Origin: Mastigias papua
Lineage: Eukaryota; Cnidaria; Scyphozoa; Rhizostomeae; Mastigiidae
Reading direction: 5' to 3'
Length of the DNA: 64,000 nt
Assembly: GCA_964019165.1 (NCBI GenBank)
Contig: OZ025273.1
Location: 2,066,501-2,130,500 of the forward strand
Below are positions 33,735 through 46,600 of this stretch, one piece after another (within the stretch, counting starts at the first letter, position 1; every line of letters starts with the position of its first letter). Under the pieces are notes generated by a model, which did not search any database, was not told where the DNA came from, and saw only the letters and a list, made by a program, of their open reading frames with translations. The translations under genes were made by a program, and so were the position numbers.

Positions 33735-34338
33735 ACTGTATCTCTCTCACCTAAGAATTCCCTGAGGCTACGGCCTATGCTAAGTCTGAAAAATATTATT
33801 CAAAGCTGCATTCTCTTTAAAGAGTTTTTGCTGTGCCTTTTTATGCGGATTGAACTCCTGCCCTCGAAATATTTCTAGTTGTGCCTGGGTTGGAAGTAGA
33901 ACTCGGCATACATACAGATTTTTACACCATTGTCATCGGCGGCATTGTCGCGAGGAATGAGATATTCTAAATCTTGTTCTACACACTCGTCGCTGATTTT
34001 CTTGTAAAGTCCTTCTGTTGATCTGTTCTCCTGCAGATACTTTAAAAACTTTGTAAAACCAGCGTCATCTGCGAATTTCAAACAATCAAGTAATGTATCA
34101 GCAGCCCAGCTGTGGCCACGTTGGGCAGCTGCACACTGTATTCTCTGACGATCCTCAGGCACCAAAATACCAGATAGCTCATCCAGTAAACCATGCACAT
34201 TTCCTTCACTTAATGAGTCGACTATTTCAGCTTTAAAATCTCTCAGAATCTGTCTTACTTTCACCTGCATGTTTGCCTGTGTACTATTACGATGGTCCCG
34301 CTCTTATTTCTCTCATTGAGCATTGATATATGCTTGTG

Positions 34339-34390
34339 TCGATGTTGTTGCTGTTGTTGTGTTGTTGTTGTGCTGTTGTTGTTGCCTTCT
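34339..34390. repeat. GTT-rich microsatellite upstream of gene C
   Basis: Imperfect (GTT)n/(GCTGTT)n run about 70 bases upstream of the gene C start codon, so probably in its 5' untranslated region or promoter. Poly-Gln and poly-Cys frames across it are not genes. Confidence 0.75.
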
Positions 34391-34979
34391 TGTTGGTTTC
34401 TACCTAGAGTGCGCACTCCACTCCTATTGTTTGACCAGTACGAGGTTGAAGCACCCATGCGCCATATTGTTGGAGGTAAGTTTCGGGTGCGGAAGCTGGT
34501 TTGACCCTTCATGAGTGATCTCCTGAAAGAGCAGAAATCGCCGCTTTTGGACACTAGTTGCTGTTTAATGTCTTTTAAACTGTTATATTTGTTGTTTACA
34601 CTTTAGTTTTAGTCATAAATAAGTTTTGTATACGCTATGCTGTATTGCTTGCTCAGAAAATGCGGAATGACTGTTTCGCCGTAAAGTGCATACCAGTGGC
34701 GTCGTGGGTATGAACATAGAACAGGTGAAACCGTTTCGTTTCACAGGTTTGTAGAAATGCTTACTGTGAAATGGCAACATGTATACCAAGTACTAAATAT
34801 TACGGAAATTGTTATTCAACAAACTTGGAACAGTTCAAGGCAGCGTAACATGACCATTAGCAGAGTTGAGAGACTTCAATAACATACTGTTATGAAACAT
34901 AATTCATTAAATGTTAAAAAGTCTAGATATATATTTCTATCAAATAGTTCTTTCTAGGGCATATACATAATACGATTCC

Positions 34980-35450
34980 TAGCCATTCTCTTTCCTTTCT
35001 TGTTTCTCCTGCCAGAATTTGTTATTGCTAGTAGATCTTCTCCACTTTTTGTGCTGTTCTATGCAGTTCAGGCTAGGCTTTCTCAGTGATGCACCTGATG
35101 AAGCTAAGAAACTAGTTTTGGGCAAATTGAGTTGTGATATGTCAATTCTTATTGATGCAAAGGCCATTAGATAACAGATACAGTGGAGTAGGGAAGAGCA
35201 GAAATACACAGGCTTTGTTGACTATGGAGGGAATGCAATTGTTGAAAACAGTGAGGTGTTGGCCTCTAAAATACTTTTCTTTATGGTAGTTGGAATAGGC
35301 CAAACTTCATGGAAGTCAATTATGGAATATTTCCTTATCCAGAAAGTAACTGGAAAAGTTCTTGCTCAATTGGTGAGAACAGCTTCATGGCAATTCTGGC
35401 CAATTCAGGCTTTTGAACATGTAGTATTGTTTGGGATGACACTTTTGTAA
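34980..35450 (+). pseudogene. P-element/THAP9-type transposase relic
   Basis: The plus strand reads LGFLSDAPDEAKKLVLGKLS, then SILIDAKAIR followed by a stop, QKYTGFVDYGGN, and then ILFFMVVGIGQTSWKSIMEY and FLIQKVTGKVLAQLV. This order (catalytic-domain start with ILID, GFVDYG, FMVVGI...WK.P.GYFLI) is that of P-element and THAP9 transposases. At least one in-frame stop (near 35175) and the loss of the THAP zinc finger and C-terminal part show it is dead. No inverted ends were found. Confidence 0.65.
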
Positions 35451-35459
35451 ATTAGGAAG

Positions 35460-37060
35460 TAGGAAAATGTCAAGGTTGCAAGTCTGGAGTGACATGAAAG
35501 TATTGTAACTGTATCTGCTCATCCTGCTTGTGACTATGTGGTGCATGTGATCTTTATTATAAGCCATATGCTGATGCATCTATATTATACTCTGCAAGTA
35601 GAACAAACACTATATGACATGTCAGTCATGATAGGTAAAATTAAATATATCCCACGTAGAGCAATAGGAAGAAGTTTCAATATTCCTTTGCTCCTATCAT
35701 TTCATACAGCACTCCTACAGATCATTGATCTATCAACACAAATATGTGTGTAAAAATGCTTGCATAATAAATACCATTAGCAATCTGTTACAGGGCATTC
35801 ACTTGCTGCACATAGAAAACATTAACACAGAAAACACACAAAGGTTAACACAAAGAAGAAACAAAATTGGATTAGCATTTGCCAGATTTGGCATTTTCCA
35901 AGTTGTGAAGACATGTGAGCAATTGTTTAAGCAATTAGTATTATTACATCAGAACAGGGAATCTCCTTTGAAATAAGTCTGCAAAAGGAATGTATATAAC
36001 GATGCTTATTTACTATAGATCGTTGAAAATGTGCGAAATATGTTGCTAGATGGCTCAAAAGTAGTCAAAATAGTGTGAACACCTAGAAACACAACTTCAA
36101 TCACGACAAACTTAATACTGTATTGAACAAAATACTAGAGCCATTAAGGCTGTATTTAGATGTTCTTATGTTCATCCAAAAAATAACATCAATATGTTAT
36201 TATCAATGGGCTTCATTTACGCGAGTTACACGTTATATTGCTCTCCCGAATTTGAATATACACGGTGTTTACATTAAAATCATATACGAACTTACCTTTT
36301 GCGAAGATATGAAGTATTTTTTCACTATTCTGTGCTTCAGCAGCAAAGAAAGTTATACTTCATTCATTGTTTTATATTATCAGATCCATTCATCGCCAAA
36401 TCTTGGGTGAAAAGCAGGACGATTGACTTCAGCGCACAACATTCGCCTTGCGTTGCTACCGCCCACCTTCTCAAAACTTACCTCCAACAAGATGGCGCTG
36501 GGGGTGCTTCACTCGCGCAGGCCTCGTTATCACTCTAGTGTTCTTATATTCCTATCTCTATGTTTCTACCGAAATTATAGGCGAGAGAAAGTCTATTGCG
36601 AATATTGCTAAATGTGGAATACGAAAACAAACAATGAAAACCCTGACGCTTGCTAGTGTCCACCAAAAGTTTGTTATTCTAACAGTAAAATATACATAGC
36701 ATGCAAGCATGGAGTAGACTGGAGAAGCCTTTGTTCAGATTTAGCCTTCTGATCAAGACACCAATATACTGTATTTAGTGGTAGCTTCACTGATTTGAGC
36801 ATAACTACTGGCAAACCTGGCGCATTACACAATTTTAAAGAAGAGACAAACTTCCTACCTTCAGCCTGGATATTTCATAATATTTTGCCAAATCCGGCCT
36901 TAAATGCTGACTATACGTTTCTTAAATCTCTGTAAATTTCCTATAACAGCAAGGCAACTGTGAGACAGGGAACAGAATTGTTAGTTAGAAACATTTACAA
37001 AGTGGATGTTGTTTGTATATTGTTTCCAGTTTAATAAAACATTTTCGCACAAAAACAGAT
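35460..37060. other. AT-rich sequence right of the P-element relic
   Basis: Probably older transposon sequence, perhaps the remainder of the P-element copy, but similarity is too weak to assign. No gene supported. Confidence 0.3.
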
Positions 37061-37180
37061 TTTTCAAGTTGTTGCGCCTCGTGTTTCTTATAAACTTGCT
37101 TCATATAAAAAATGTGTATATGATTTTCCAAATGTTTAGATGTGATTGAATTTCCCCTACAGGTTTATTAATTGGATCTA

Positions 37181-37883
37181 CACTACCATTCAAAAAGTGT
37201 TAGGAAGATTCGAAGTTTCGAAGGACGTTTACGTTAAAAGCTTTAAAAAGACATGCATTTGATCCTCTCTTATCAAATAGAACAACTGATTATTACCATG
37301 AAATTTTTACAAGACGTTGCTTATGTTTCAAAGCTTTTCAGTTGCACGACAGTATTCTAAAAAGACTAACCGGACAATTTTTCTAGGCCAAAAATATGAA
37401 CATGGCATTTCTCAAACCTCATGAAATATCATACGAGAAGCGTTTGGAAATTGTTTTTTACAAAAATAATGGTAAAAGCTATCAAGAAATTGCAACAATT
37501 GTGGACTGCTCAAAGAATGCAGCTTTCGCTGTACGCAAAAAGTTCTTTAAATTTGGAACCGTAAAAAATCTGCCAAGGTTTGGTAGACCAAAGAAGATCA
37601 AGATGCCAAGACATGAAAGGCCTTTACTGAGAGTGCTGCGATGTAGTAAGCTTGAACCTTTACAAAACATTGTGTTGGCGAGCAAAAAGGGCTAACTTTT
37701 GAAACATTAGCAAGAAACACAGCAAGAAAAATCATTTAAAAATATAGCTTTTAAAGTCGCATGAGAAAAAAGCCCTCATTGACAACAAAAATTAATCATA
37801 ATAACTTAACGTTGCCACATAGAAGCAAAGTCGACGCCATCATTCTTTTATCGAATCGTCCCAACACTTTTTGAACGGTAGTG
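37181..37883 (+). mobile_element. Tc1/mariner remnant with terminal inverted repeats
   Basis: 703 bases with inverted ends: CACTACCATTCAAAAAGTGT on the left and ACACTTTTTGAACGGTAGTG on the right, the sequence typical of Tc1 elements. TA precedes the left end. Inside is only the N-terminal DNA-binding part of the transposase, so the catalytic half is deleted. Confidence 0.85.
37396..37695 (+). pseudogene. Truncated Tc1 transposase, N-terminal helix-turn-helix
   Basis: 99 codons from ATG 37396. EKRLEIVFYKNNGKSYQEIA, a second helix set with FFKFGTVKNLPRFGRPKKIK, and the GRPKK linker are the paired-like helix-turn-helix domain and the basic, AT-hook-like linker of Tc1 transposases. The DDE catalytic domain is absent. 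It could at most bind transposon ends. Confidence 0.85.
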
Positions 37884-38393
37884 TGGTTTGTTACTTCCCG
37901 GGAGTAACATTGATTTGAAAGCAGAGAACCCTAAATTTTTTATGATAGTTGAAAATATCTACAACGAGTTTTGGAGTACACGATACTAACATGGATGTAA
38001 AGGAAACACTTCAAGGAGACAGTTTTGCTAAAAAGAAAACAAAATCTGTGAAGAAAATTTCAGTCTCGTGTGCATTACAAATATTTAATTCAAAATGCTT
38101 AAATATCTAAGTATCAACTTCTGTGCAAAACAGCGACCATGTCAAATAAATAGATAAAACCTGCAGTTCATGAAAACAGGAACCAAAACAGAAAGTGTCA
38201 CCCAAAAAAGGCGCCACTATATTACTATACCTACTTTAAATAGCATACTTAAAAACAACAAATCATCATCATCATCATAATTTATCTAACTTCGATAATT
38301 ATCTTGGCATAATCTTAGTAGTTCGCAACAACAACAAATAACTTACAGAAAAAAACGAAAGATTAATTTACAAATATAGTTTGCACGCTAAAA

Positions 38394-38527
38394 CTATGCA
38401 TGGCAGACTTTGCCACTACATTTACCACCATTCAAGCCCTTAATATTTTTCTTAAGAGCAGCAAGGGAGGGTGATTGCTTTACCATATCGTCTAAGGCAC
38501 TGGTCTGTTGTTCCAGAGAAGGCTCCC
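38394..38527 (-). CDS. Possible extra terminal exon (gene D or unknown gene)
   Basis: On the minus strand an acceptor (tctgtcgtgtag) is followed in phase 1 by 44 codons ending in TAG: EPSLEQQTSALDDMVKQSPS, then AALKKNIKGLNGGK and CSGKVCHA. The phase matches the exon-2 donor of gene D. Its QQTSALDDM resembles LPQQTSDVDVLDDL in the last exon of gene D, so it may be an alternative or duplicated terminal exon. There is no independent support, and a chance open frame is possible. Confidence 0.35.
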
Positions 38528-38964
38528 CTACACGACAGAGTATGAAACATAAGCATGATATCGACATGAAGCTACCAACCTGCATACCCCGGTTTGACTT
38601 TTAATTGCGCCAATCAGGAAGCAATAAACATAAATGGCATTGCTACATAGAAGATTATGACAGTGAAAACAAACTCCATCTGTTTACAAAATCCCAGCAT
38701 TTTAGCTTTGATGCAAACAGACCTCAACAATGGAAAAATGGGTTTATTGTCTATCCTGCCGAATTACTCGACACATGTTCTCACCCATACCAATAGACTT
38801 TCTAGCAATTGTCACCTAAAGGTTGAATCGCAGCAGAATGTGTAAAAATGCAAGTAGGCCATCTATCGGTGACGTAAGAGCTTTTATGAATGCTAGAGAG
38901 AACATATGTTCAGCCGAATTCATACCCCTGCCTAATTACCATGACTTTATGACTGACTTTTTAG

Positions 38965-39570
38965 AAAGTGAAAGTGCAAGACAATTGAGCTAAGTGGGGC
39001 TCCAGTTTAAGACCCACATCTTTGTATATCACATTTTAAGTCAACTGAGCTAACTGGGACTGACTTTCAGGCACTTACTCAAGGTTTTCCTCCCAGTTGC
39101 TTCCACCTCACTTCTCTCAACCAAGTTGCACAAGAGAGCCATCGCAGCTCCATAGAAGCATGAATTGGATTTGCTGATGAGAGAGGACTGTCAACAACAA
39201 GAGGCCATCGCAGTTCCATGTACTAGTAGAGAGGGTCAGGGGTAAGGAAAAGGCAACATGAATTCGAGGCGACTTACAAAGTGAAAGTGCAAGACAATTA
39301 GTGAGCTAACTGGGCTTGAACTTAAAACCCACATCTTCGCATCTCACTTCTTCAGTCAACTGAGATAACAGGGTTCACTTTCAGGCACACACTCAAGATG
39401 TCCCAGTAGCTTCCACCTCACTTCTCTCAACCAAGTTGCACAGGGGAGCCATAGCAGCCTCATAGAAGCATGAATTGGATTTGCTGATGAGAGAAGTCTG
39501 CCAACATCAGGAGGCCATTGCAGTCCCATGTACTTGAAAGGATCAGAGGTAATGTAATGCCAGCAGGAAT
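38965..39570 (-). repeat. Tandem duplication of an about 300-bp SINE-like unit
   Basis: Two direct copies (about 38965-39270 and 39285-39570) share GTGAAAGTGCAAGACAATT, TGCACAAGAGAGCCAT and GCATGAATTGGATTTGCTGA with scattered differences. On the minus strand each contains TCAGTTGACT... followed by GGGTTTTAAGTTCAAGCCC or its relative, resembling tRNA A and B boxes. This suggests a SINE that was tandemly duplicated. Confidence 0.6.
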
Positions 39571-40179
39571 TTGGGACGATCATGAAGAAGACCAACGTCG
39601 TTGTACGTGAAGTGCTCTACAGCCTGACCTATCGGAATAAGCTTTCAAAGCTTTACTTATAAGTAATTGAACTGCTCACATTGTGCCTTTTCAAGAAAGT
39701 TGACCCAAGCTAAGAGTTGTGCATCCCATGTAACCAGAATCCCACTAACATGAATTGTTACTATTTATCAATGTGTTGAGGGTTTGCATCTTTTAGATAC
39801 TTCGCAGGGCCAGATCATCTTTCCATCTATCTGTATGAAAACTCGCCTATCTGTTGAAAAATCATGGCTATGTAAGGAGAAGGGGTTCGTTGTCAGATTA
39901 TATGAGTTTTTAATTGGCTGTCCCAAGGCAATAGCAGTCAAGCTGATTGTGGCATGATTGGCGCAATAAATCTGTACCTAAGAAGGCATTCTGGTAGTGT
40001 TATGTCGATGATCAGATTGATGTTTTCATACTCTAAGGTGTTTTGGCTGAAAGAGCAATCAGGATGCTTTCGGTCATGCTAGCATTTTCTTCTTTGCTGT
40101 GCTAAAAAGAAGTGCTAGTAGTGTGCATAGAGTAAACATTACAGGCGCGCAACTTGGATTCTTTTAGGCCAGGGGTCTA

Positions 40180-40184
40180 ATCAG

Positions 40185-40220
<36 letters not shown>

Positions 40221-40246
40221 CAATCAATCAATCAATCAATCAATCA
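40180..40246. repeat. (CAAT)n microsatellite
   Basis: About 16 copies of AATC with one CATT interruption, downstream of the last exon of gene D. Confidence 0.95.
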
Positions 40247-40648
40247 TAACCAATCATAAAACTAATTTACACTTCGTTACATGTAGTTTATAACTGATCA
40301 ATACCAACTATCTACTCTACAAAATAATAATAACAAAAATGAAATCGAACTTGAGTGCAAATATAACATGTACAGTTTCTGCCATTCTAGCTACTTATAT
40401 CTTTCTCAAATTGGATAAAAGCAAAAGGGGCACACTAAACGTTTCCTAAAGAGAATATATCTTGAAATCATGTTTTTTAGATTTAGAAACAAAAGAAATC
40501 GTATTGAAAGCTTCAGGACTTCGCTACATTCATACGTAACAAAGATTATAAACAGGACTCATTTACAAAACAGAAACAGAAACGTTTTTATAATTCTCCA
40601 AGAAAAAGTGTACCTGCCCGTAGTTGTGCACCTGGAGTAATGGAAGGA

Positions 40649-43600
40649 TTATAAACTTGAAGGTCTGTCAACATGCATGTAATGATGGGAGGGCTTCAGA
40701 GTCCACTTTGCAACTTCTTTCAGATCATCAAGAACATCAACATCAGATGTTTGTTGAGGTAAGCAGGTTGTAGAAGCTGTCAACCCTTGTGGCAAAAGCC
40801 GGTCATCTTCATTGGCAGGTTGAAGTTCCAGTGAATCTTCCTCGGCTGGTTGAAGTTCCGGTAAATTTTCATTGGCTGGTTGAAGTTCAGGTGAACCTTC
40901 ATTGGCTGGTTGAAGTTCCGGTGAACCTTCATTGGCAGGTTGAAGTTCCGGTGAACCTTCATTGGCTGGTTGAAGTTCCGATGAACCTTCATTGGCTGGT
41001 TGAAGTTCCGGTGAACCTTCATTGGCTGGTTGAAGTTCCGGTGAACCTTCATTGGTTGGTTGAAGTTCCGGTGAATAAGTCGAAGATGTATAGTCCGGCG
41101 GACGATCACCTTGTAATTGTTCCTCGTCAGGAACTGGTCTTCCCGAAGTGTATGTACTGGATGCAGCTATTCGGCACAACGCTATGCCTTTGAAAAATAG
41201 TGTTGGGTATATGAGTCTTTGATTAGACATAGTTGTAGGAAATGAACTGAAATAGCAATCGACGAATAAAGCAAGCAAAGGAAAAATTGGGATAAAGTGT
41301 CTCGTAACACAAATCCAGCCAACTTATTTCCTCTCTGATTTTGTCAGAGTCTAAATGTACTTTGCAGAATTTAGTAGCGGACGGAGGAGTGAAAACGGGC
41401 AACAGTTTCATGAGATATCAAAGAAAAAGTTCGGACACTAGTACAGGGTGGTGTGTATTTTAAAACGTGGGTTGATCAATGATTGTTGGGCGTGCGTACC
41501 TTCTGGATGCCCCCATGTATACAAAATATATGTAGAAGAGACTGAAATATGATTCCTTGTAACGTCACGTGTTATGCTGGTTGCAGGCGTTCGGTGAATA
41601 GAGATAGTGATGAAGTACCATGCACGATCAGCAACTACTGTAGGTGAATTCATGGAATTTTCTTCACATTTAGCCCAGCTGCGTTCACACAAGAATCTTC
41701 AAACTAATATCACTGACGCATCAGTGAGCGAGCACCCCGAACCAAGGTTCAAGGCAGCAACAATGTAACCAGTGATGTAGTACTGGGGGGTTCGTGGGGG
41801 GAGCGAAGCCCCCTTGTTAAATATATATGAGATTTTGGAGGGCTCAGCCCCCCTGCATGAATCTCCAGTTGTTTGAAAAGTCGTCCTTAATTTTCTATCT
41901 GACTTAAGACTTGCAAATTTCTTAGACTTTCTAAAGTTAGGGCCTGGGCATGGTCTCCAAAATTCTGTTTTGAATCTCCCTTGTCAAACATTTAGCACTA
42001 TACCCCTGAATGCAACAATAAATCAAAGATAAGGCGCATGAATATAATTAGAGAAATGAATGTAGTTGTGCGTTTTCAAAGTCGCTTCAAAGGAGAGTGC
42101 AATCGTAGGCTCACTTCTTTCTTAGCAAACAGAGCACTAAAACGAAAGTGTACCTTGTTGTGTTACATGTTATGTTCTGTTAAAATATTATTCTATTACG
42201 TCATCGGCCTAGCTCCCTACAGAGCTGTACGAGATAGTGTGCCGCAGCGCATGTGAACCAGTTGTGTGCGAGTGCTTGTGCTAACCAGTCGGAGAAGGAT
42301 ACAATGGTGCATACGTTGCTTTGTATTTGCGTCTTTTTGGGTATCTTGCTGCGCCATTTTGGTGTCCACGATCTCCAGTTAAGTATTGTATTTCGTATTT
42401 TCTCTTTTGATTTCTCTAGCATTTATTCCCTTTATTTCACAGAAAGTTGCGACCTACAGGCTATGGCGGGAGCCAAGATTGGCCTATTCGAGGCTCAACC
42501 TGTACCAGAATGTCGCATAGTCATTGACTCATACTTTATCTCAGAGCTAATTCAATATTTACAGGTGTTTTTTAATTGTTCTAGAATGAATGTATTTGTT
42601 TCTCGGTCTGATCGATTACAGTAAAAGCAAAACCAACGAGGTGATGTATCTTGTGGGCGTTCACATTTTAGCCCATGGCAAAGAACAAAATGAGCCCTTT
42701 TTATATACCAGAGGGCGTTCAAGCTCCCCGGGGTTTATTATTCTGCCTTTGTAACGCAACAAATGCATAATGTTTTGTAGGCTATAGTTGCTGAAGCATG
42801 GGTAGCAGTACTACTGCCTTTGTACCTATTGCATGTACCAAGGTTGGGACGCCATAGCGCTGTGATCTGTGGCCTCTGCAGTACAGTGTAAATGTTATGC
42901 GAATACCTATCGCCCTATGCGGTCTACGTGTAGACTACGATTTTCTATTGTTCTTCGCTCATGAACCACCAGCCCGGAATGTTGTTGAACTACTCAAAAG
43001 CCCCGATGACGGGCATGCTACTGAGCTTGATCAACTCATAAGCCCCAAAGAGGGACTTACTACTGAGCAATCCACAAGCCCTAAAGACAGGCATGCTATT
43101 CATTGAACAACTGACAAGCCCCAAAGATGGGCATACCGTTGAAACAACTCAAACAAGCCCCAAAAGCCGGGCATGTGTTTGGAACTACTCACCAGCCCCT
43201 AGCTGGGCATGATCTTGAGACTTGTCCACAGCCGACGATATTCAGTCTCTGGTGAGCTGGACTACGAATGAAATGTCCATGAAATCCACAGTGATGATTC
43301 TGTGTCTGAGACTCGTCCTTCAGTTGACAATATTAAGGGTCTCAATGATGTGCAGTGCAATGGATGCCTTGAAACTGATTTTACTATTGACAGATAAGTT
43401 TTTTCTGATCTAAGTTCAGTCCTTATATACAATCTAGTAAAGGCTTACAAATTACTTCAGAAGCACTAGATTTGACATCAGAAAAGCTGCAGTACAGTTC
43501 TACTTGGAGAAAGCTTGGCAGCTACATTTTTAACGAAATAGTCTGCTTTGGTTTTTAGGAAAATATCTGTTGTAATTTTGAGATTTCTCAACTTTGCTTG

Positions 43601-46600
43601 GCCGTCTATCACATGATGCCAGATGTATAAGACAGTTTACTAGTTAAGTACAAGGCATGCACATCACTACCTTCAGTGTAGTCTGATATGCCATTTACAA
43701 CCAATTTATTATAATACATTTAGAAGAATCCTCCTTTAGGTTTTTTTTTCAAAATGTTGTCGAGTTGCATTTGATGCCATTAGCATTGTTCACTACATTT
43801 ATGTTGATCGTTAGCATTTCTTTGCAACATTTCTCTTGAGTAGCACTATTGTAGCAAAGGGGCATACTTCCCTTCTCATTGTTATAAAGAATTATGATGT
43901 TTACAGTTTGCGGTATACAGAATACTGCAAATCGGCCTTCGCCTCCTGACAGAAAGTTTTTCATGTCAACCCTGGGAGGTATTGTTAAGCCTTTGTTCTT
44001 ATCCACAACTTGAATTGGAAAGGATGGCATATCCCCCGCAGAAGAAATGTCTTCCGCATATTTTCTATGAGACTTCTGTCAAGAGTTAAATAGCGAAGCT
44101 AGAGATGTATTCTACTTGAATCCTGTTATTTGAGAATCCCTTTCCATTCACTCACCATATCGTTACAGGAACCTTTTGCAGGTTTAATCGTTGTATTTGC
44201 CTTTCAAAAAACTAGCTGCGCGTCCCTCACTTTCATGGTTTGTAGAAAAATTCGCCTACACGACAAACATGATTGAGGACAAATTGGCAGATGACTTTGA
44301 CACTGACGTATTAGCTGCTTCGTGCAGAGATGTCGACAATTTTTGACTATTGATCAAACAAAGTTATGTCCCATGTTGTCAGGCAACATATTTTATTCCT
44401 TTCATTCATCACTATGGATTCGAAACTGTTTGACTGCACCTCAGTGTTATGGAGGTTGTATATTGCGATAATTTGTCTTGGTGGCACAGGGTATAAAGTT
44501 GTCACCGGCACTTAGATAAATGACGCCGCCACTGTGATGGAAGTGTAAAATGCTATCCTGTGGCGTAGAGTTGCTTGCTAGCTTGCTGTGTTGTACATTA
44601 GTAACATTTATTCATCATCTCCCTAATTAGCAGACAAGCCTTGAATGGTTTAGATTAATAGTAACTGTTTGGCATGTTCAGAAAACAAGGACGTATTCAT
44701 TGCCTTTCCTTTATTTTAATACATCTACCAGCGTGTTCATCAAAGATAAAAGTGCACCGTAACATTAACTGATCTTTTTATCCCAGCAGTGTCGTGTCTT
44801 TTTGGGGGTACATATATATCTTATGAGTCATTTAATAATGAAATAGCAATATACTTGCGCTGCTTTCTGTCAGTTGAAATTCTTCGACATATATCGTTAC
44901 CGATAACCAGCATTCCACTTGAATTTGCCGATGTTTTCGCTCATTGGTTTCGCAGTGCTGGCGAACGATATGGATTGATCGAATGGACTGCCAAATTTCT
45001 GAAGTTGAGGTTTTCTATTCAACGCCTCTGTGCGTGGTTTTTTGTCCTAGTTTTGTATTTTAGCGACTAACTAAGAGCAGCTTCCTTCATGTTAGCAGCT
45101 TGTCCCATTTTTTGCAAGTCTACCGATTCTATTTGATGCAATATCATGTTGTTAATGATCAAGAACTTATGTATGCCATAGATTTTGTCAAAAATGTTTG
45201 GTAGTGACTGTAGTGTATTTCCGTTCAATTGCTATCAGACCCTCAGCTTTTCTTGTACAACTACATCTATTTCGCTGTTATGTGAAGTTTTCGAGTCCTA
45301 GTATATCAACTTTTTTGCAGATGAGGAATCTAAGCAGCTTATTATCAGGATGTATGATGGATGATACTTATGAATGTTTTTTATAAGTTATCATATTGCT
45401 TGAAATTTCACCCGGTCATTTAATTGCTTGTGTCGAGGCTTCAAAATAAGTTTGCAATTTCTGTACAATGTAGCCTGACAATGTTGCTATGAAATTGATT
45501 GATTTTATGTATACACGATATTTATAATTATCAAGATATTAATAACCTACTTTATTTGGGTGCACAATTTATATTTTCCCTGCCTATGTTTCCAGTTGCC
45601 ACCAATATCTTACGTGAAATCTATTTATCTCAGAGCCAGTGTACGTGCTACATTGCTATGTCTTTTTTTTTTTTAATGGTCTTGCCTCATCAGGAACATC
45701 AACTGCTGTTTTGCAATCTTAGGCAACTGTTATAATGTACGTTGGAATTTGTACTGGGTCATCTGGGTCATCTTGTTCTTCTTCGGTTTTGATTTGAATG
45801 TTTGTACGCATAAGCAGCATGTCACGTGTAAAGCCTAATCAGTATGTACGAACACAGTATTGTCTCATCAATTGTATCTATGCTTTCTGATCTGTTCTCC
45901 TTTCCCTTTATGCTTCGTTAATCGAATAACAGCTACTAGTATATGTGATAATTTGTTTAGCGCATGTCACCTTGCGTTGTGGGCAGTGCTGCTATATCAT
46001 ATGCATGTTTGACATGCTGTGTGACATTTTTTGTTCACATTTATACCTTCTTGGACACCGTGGCATCAAAGCTCCCAGATTAATTGTCCTAATGCAAAAA
46101 TTTATCTGCTTTGTTAATTGACTGAAAACAGCAGATTATTGTTGATACATGTTACGTTTATACAGACATACTAGCCTTATTATCACTATCATTTATGTGT
46201 GCAATGGGTGTTTTCTGGTGTGATAAACAGTTATGGTCTGATCTGTTGATACCTAAGGCACTGCCATCATCTGCACACAATCTATTATTGTAGATGAAAT
46301 TTATCCAGGCTACTATCACCATCAGACATGGTTGTAGGACATTAATGCTGTACCAGTGGCCTATAGTATTATTTTCTGATCTCATGAAGTAGTATCAACT
46401 TCATCCAACAAGCTACACCTTAACTGAACGTTATATCGTGCTGCCAAGTCAGCCAACCTTGCTTGGCGTTTACAGATTTCATTTGTAGGTGTTGCTGCGA
46501 TTAAAGTTAACTCATTGTCTCTTCAGTTAATTAATGTGTTAAAAATGAATTATTTGATCTACTGTTTCTCTTTGTGACATGTAATATCCATAGGCATTAT

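Larger units (their letters stand above)
30270..34270 (-). pseudogene. Gene C: tandem-CARD gene with a broken caspase domain
   Basis: Paralogue of gene B. Exon 1 (34270-33916) starts at ATG 34268-34270 (MQVKVRQIL) and encodes CARD1. Exon 2 (31731-31390) encodes CARD2 (SLSEG-like start, then MLRHFQRYLSDPDTQKIKCV). Both have intact frames, GT/AG borders and phase-1 junctions at the positions used in gene B. Exon 3 begins at 30973 and reads an acidic linker (AVQETGKEDTEVD...LPIPESSG) but stops at about 30837 (KKVD then stop). Beyond it only scattered, stop-riddled matches to p20 remain, for example SVDDNSKYDYTVF aligning with the residues just before the catalytic His. No His/Cys dyad or p10 exon was found. 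The gene may make a CARD-CARD protein without protease, or be a pseudogene. Confidence 0.7.

Noticed and set aside
34323..34514. Cys/Val-rich plus-strand open frames near the gene C start
   Set aside because: Produced by the GTT repeat.
40789..41193. Plus-strand repeat protein antisense to the last exon of gene D
   Set aside because: The minus strand has matching splice phase, a PPDY motif and acidic composition; the plus reading (VPVNLHWLVE repeats) is a by-product of the 30-base periodicity.
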